Translations under genes and position numbers: made by a program
Origin: Bacteroidaceae bacterium
Lineage (GTDB): Bacteria > Bacteroidota > Bacteroidia > Bacteroidales > Bacteroidaceae
Reading direction: 5' to 3'
Length of the DNA stretch: 64,000 bases
Assembly (NCBI GenBank): GCA_017427065.1
Contig: JAFRTL010000007.1
Location: forward strand, 1-64,000
The notes under the pieces: generated by a model
Seen by the model: only the letters and a program-made list of their open reading frames with translations
Database searches by the model: none
What the model was told of the DNA's origin: nothing
Shown here: piece by piece, positions 61,029-64,000 of the stretch
Numbering within the stretch: position 1 is the first letter of the stretch
How the letters are laid out: every line of letters starts with the position of its first letter

Positions 61029-62189
61029 ATGATTCGCATACTCATAACACTGACACTGGCATTCTTCAGTATATGGAATGCCAGTGCTCAGTCTATACGC
61101 TCAGGAATAAACCTGTCTATATGGCCAAATCTGTCAACCCAAAGATTGGATACCATTCATGGCAATACACTGCTTAACATCGGACTAAATTCACGTATGA
61201 ATCGCCTCAGCGGCATCGGTGTGAATGTGCTGGGTGCCACGACCAAGCGAAGTGTGCATGGTGTACAGGCAGCAGGATTCTTCAACATCACTGGAGAAGA
61301 TGTGCGAGGTATTCAGGCTGCAGGCATCACCAATGTGACAGGAGCTAACCTATGGGGTGCCTCCCTCAGTGGCTTGGTAGGCATCGTAGGAACGGACGTG
61401 AATGGCTTGATGGTAAGCGGAGGCGTAAATATCATAGGAGGAGGCGTTCAGGGAGTTTCCGCCAGTGGACTGGTTAACGTGCTGGGAGGAGATTCTGAGG
61501 GCGTGCAACTGGCAGGCATCAGCAACGTAAGTGGAGGAAGGACAGAGGGGCTGCAACTAGCAGGTCTATTCAACGTATCAGGAGGTGATTTAGTAGGTTT
61601 CCAGATTTCTGCCCTACTCAATGTGGCTGCCCATGAAATTCGTGGTATGCAAGTGGGATTGCTGAATGTTGCCAACAATGCCAAAGGGTTGCAGGTAGGA
61701 CTCTTCAATTTCTATGGCAAAGAACTCAATGGCTTCCAATTAGGACTGATCAATGCCAACCCTACAACACAGATACAGTTGCTACTTAGTGGTGGCACCT
61801 CTACCCTATTTAATCTGGGCATGCGCTTCAAAAATCGCACCTATTACACCATACTGTCTGCTGGAAGTAAGTATCGTGAAATTCATCCTTTCAACATAGC
61901 TTTTACCTATCGTGCAGGTGTAGCACTCCCTATTGCTGAAACGTGGGAACTAAGTGGTGACTTAGGATTCCAACACATGGAGACCTTCCGAAAGAATGAG
62001 CCAGTGAACCGTCTGATGAACCTGCAGGCGCGCCTCAACTGTGAATGGCAGCTACAACGCAATGTAGGCATAATCCTTACTACCGGGTATGAACAAGCCT
62101 ACACCTATCGCAACCAACACCATTTACACAAAGGCTTTTTTATTGAACTCGGTACTGCCCTGAATATAGGACGCTTTTCCATTCAATAA
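61029..62189 (+). CDS. Surface repeat-containing protein (LA_2272-like)
   Basis: 386 residues from ATG 61029, where a signal peptide starts (MIRILITLTLAFFSIWNASAQ). From about residue 75 to 240 there are seven or eight repeats of 20-23 residues with the pattern GxQxAGxxNVxG (for example GVQLAGISNVSGG, GLQLAGLFNVSGG, GMQVGLLNVANN). The last about 120 residues look like paired amphipathic strands ending in GRFSIQ, as in an outer-membrane barrel. The pattern fits the LA_2272 family surface repeats. It is 4 bases after the acyl-CoA ligase stop. Function unknown. Confidence 0.75.
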   Translation: MIRILITLTLAFFSIWNASAQSIRSGINLSIWPNLSTQRLDTIHGNTLLNIGLNSRMNRLSGIGVNVLGATTKRSVHGVQAAGFFNITGEDVRGIQAAGITNVTGANLWGASLSGLVGIVGTDVNGLMVSGGVNIIGGGVQGVSASGLVNVLGGDSEGVQLAGISNVSGGRTEGLQLAGLFNVSGGDLVGFQISALLNVAAHEIRGMQVGLLNVANNAKGLQVGLFNFYGKELNGFQLGLINANPTTQIQLLLSGGTSTLFNLGMRFKNRTYYTILSAGSKYREIHPFNIAFTYRAGVALPIAETWELSGDLGFQHMETFRKNEPVNRLMNLQARLNCEWQLQRNVGIILTTGYEQAYTYRNQHHLHKGFFIELGTALNIGRFSIQ

Positions 62190-62195
62190 AGAAAT

Positions 62196-64000
62196 CTATT
62201 CCTTTTCCTTAAGTAAACCCATGCGGTAGGTAGCTAGAAGCTTCTGTAAGTCGTGTATTTGAACACGGAGTTCTCGTCCTTTATCAGTATCACGTACCAT
62301 CACGCGGTTCTGAGAATACTCCACCAGTGAGGTGGACGATTTGATATCCAGTCCCTCCTCAATGGCCTTCTGCCTGCTCTCAAAGGGTTGGTGCTGTACC
62401 AACTGAAAACCATGAGAGTGATAAACCAATGTATAGCCAGCTATGCCCGTCTTAGGCTGATAAGCCTTGGAGAATCCCCCATCTATCACAATAAGTTTCC
62501 CATTAGCACGAACAGGTGTTTCGCCCTTGATAGTCTTCACTGGAACATGACCATTGATAATGTGCGTATGTGGTCCAGCCTCCACATCGAACTCACGCAG
62601 TATCTTTTCACAGATTTCCTGCTCATTGCGCAACGTATAGTAATGCCCCTTTTCTTCATGATGGGTCTCTTTATCTGCTATAAAATAGCGTTCGAAGGTG
62701 GTCATCTTGCTTTTATCAAACGACGGTGTGTCTTTCCCACACCAGAGATACCAAACATAGTCTTGTGCAAACTGCTTTTCAGTTTTCCCTTCCACCTCAA
62801 AATAGGCAGTACGTAATAACTGATCTGTCTTATCGAGCAATTTTCGTCCCCAATATTCCTTCTTTCCTATGCGCACATGACGAAAACTGCCATCTTCATT
62901 AAGCGGAATACTGGCATGGAAAAGCAGATTACCATTGGTCACCAGATACATGCTACCCTTGGAATAGAGGCAATGCATATGCTTTCGAAGTTTCTCACTG
63001 TTGATGAAAGACGTATGGATCTTATCCATGATGTCACGCTCTTCTGGGCTCAACTTATAAGGATCAGTAGGGTCAATGGTAGGGAAATTGCTGTCAGTCA
63101 ATGGGTATTCCTTGCCTTCGTACATGATGGTACCCTTGTCATAATTGATATAGTTCAGCAGCAAGCGATCTTCCATTCCAAATTCTGGTCTGCGCATAAT
63201 GATCTCACCCTCCAATTTAAACTGTATGATGGCAATAGCCTTATGCATCTGAGAGAATAGGCGCAGAGTCTTCTCATCGAACTGTTCTTCACTGACATTG
63301 GTATTCGACTGGAACATGGTACAAGGATCATCCTTATAGGTCTCCATGGCAAAAGTGGCCAAGGGCAGCATATTGATGCCATAGCCATCTTCCAAGGTTG
63401 CCATATTTGCATAGCGCAGAGCAGTACGGATAGTATTGGCAATACAAGCATCATTTCCAGAGGCTGCACCCATCCAAAGAATATCGTGGTTTCCCCATTG
63501 AATGTCAAAGTGATGGTAATCGCAAAGCGTATCCATGATAATATGGGCACCTGCACCACGATCATAGATATCTCCTACAATATGTAAAGTATCGATGGTA
63601 AGGCGTTGAATCAGATGACACATGGCAATAATAAAAGCATCTGCGCGACGAGTAGATATAATGGTGCGCATGATGGCATCGGTATAAGCCTGCTTATTAG
63701 GATCGATGGAGGATTCATGCAGTAACTCCTGAATGATGTAAGAGAAATCTGCAGGTAAGGCTTTACGAACCTTAGAACGAGTATACTTAGAAGAAACATT
63801 CTGGCAGACACGTACCAAGCGATTCAAAGTAATCTGATACCAGTCATCCATATCGTGTTCACGTTTCTTGACTAACTGGAGTTTCTCTTCTGGGTAGTAG
63901 ATAAGCGTACACAGGTCTTTCATCTCCTTATCGCGCAAAGAATGGGCAAAGATTTCATTCACCTTACGCTTCACTGTTCCTGAAGCATTCTTTAACACAT
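62196..64000 (-). CDS. fbp: Fructose-1,6-bisphosphatase class III, N-terminus outside window
   Basis: 600 residues are visible; the first Met (at the very last bases) sits inside the usual family sequence (MLKNASGTVKRKVNEIF), so roughly 60 N-terminal residues, including the DLHGE metal motif, lie beyond position 64000. The metallophosphatase motifs LHIVGDIYDRG and IQWGNHDILWMGA are present, with a later INGHVPVK. It hydrolyses fructose 1,6-bisphosphate in gluconeogenesis with manganese. This Firmicutes/Bacteroidetes-type enzyme is unrelated to the class I enzyme. It converges on the surface-repeat gene with a 6-base gap. Confidence 0.95.
   Translation of the reverse strand, partial: VLKNASGTVKRKVNEIFAHSLRDKEMKDLCTLIYYPEEKLQLVKKREHDMDDWYQITLNRLVRVCQNVSSKYTRSKVRKALPADFSYIIQELLHESSIDPNKQAYTDAIMRTIISTRRADAFIIAMCHLIQRLTIDTLHIVGDIYDRGAGAHIIMDTLCDYHHFDIQWGNHDILWMGAASGNDACIANTIRTALRYANMATLEDGYGINMLPLATFAMETYKDDPCTMFQSNTNVSEEQFDEKTLRLFSQMHKAIAIIQFKLEGEIIMRRPEFGMEDRLLLNYINYDKGTIMYEGKEYPLTDSNFPTIDPTDPYKLSPEERDIMDKIHTSFINSEKLRKHMHCLYSKGSMYLVTNGNLLFHASIPLNEDGSFRHVRIGKKEYWGRKLLDKTDQLLRTAYFEVEGKTEKQFAQDYVWYLWCGKDTPSFDKSKMTTFERYFIADKETHHEEKGHYYTLRNEQEICEKILREFDVEAGPHTHIINGHVPVKTIKGETPVRANGKLIVIDGGFSKAYQPKTGIAGYTLVYHSHGFQLVQHQPFESRQKAIEEGLDIKSSTSLVEYSQNRVMVRDTDKGRELRVQIHDLQKLLATYRMGLLKEKE

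Overview
The window is chromosomal DNA from a member of the Bacteroidales, most likely Prevotella-like. The reasons are the many promoters matching the Bacteroidetes consensus (TTTG or TTG, 19-20 bases, then TAnnTTTG), the lack of strong Shine-Dalgarno sites, and families typical of the order (DUF3987, DUF4270, DUF5687, class III fructose-bisphosphatase, PqqD beside small Cys-Trp peptides, FAD/GltD-type fusion oxidoreductase). No species can be named from sequence alone.

Layout. 1-2630: the end of an integrated-element-like segment with a DUF3987 P-loop protein (5' end outside the window) and a virion-lysozyme-like protein, full of dispersed repeats. 2638-5073: a membrane-anchored hypothetical protein and a C69 dipeptidase. 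5160-13915: one operon from a good promoter, holding a small membrane protein, MobA, nitrate transporter NarK and the respiratory nitrate reductase NarGHJI. 13921-17737: a TonB-dependent receptor-like protein and a divergent lipoprotein with a metal-hydrolase-like domain. 18062-26402: a packed minus-strand glycosidase operon (GH2, GH30, GH106-like) ending in a DUF805 protein. 26465-28347: a candidate short RNA, miaA and a MazF/PemK-like toxin-antitoxin pair. 28640-30704: a minus-strand group with a PqqD-like protein and two small proteins sharing one N-terminal leader, the best candidate here for an undescribed peptide system. 30766-31117: a structured RNA with a 15-bp closing stem, 6S-like in shape. 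31281-43059: a coiled repeat protein, kdsA, an M16 protease, an ABC exporter pair, rplU-rpmA, serS and a fused NADPH oxidoreductase. 43253-50329: storage-glucan genes (half-length GT5 protein, DUF4270 lipoprotein, GH57-like, GT4, GH133-like). 50500-59277: MarC, a Crp/Fnr regulator, a TolC-MacA-MacB type efflux operon and a LytS/LytTR two-component pair. 59378-64000: an acyl-CoA ligase, a surface-repeat protein and class III fructose-bisphosphatase cut by the window end.

A theme across the window is a family of dispersed elements built on 7-bp repeats (CATTAAA, TGAGAAT, TGTAAAG and similar). They occur as inverted arms around palindromic cores, as arrays ending directly at start codons, and as in-frame insertions in the DUF3987 gene. 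Starts were moved from TTG/GTG or upstream codons to internal ATGs where signal peptides, promoters or family N-termini demanded it. No tRNA, rRNA, CRISPR array or recognisable transposase was found.
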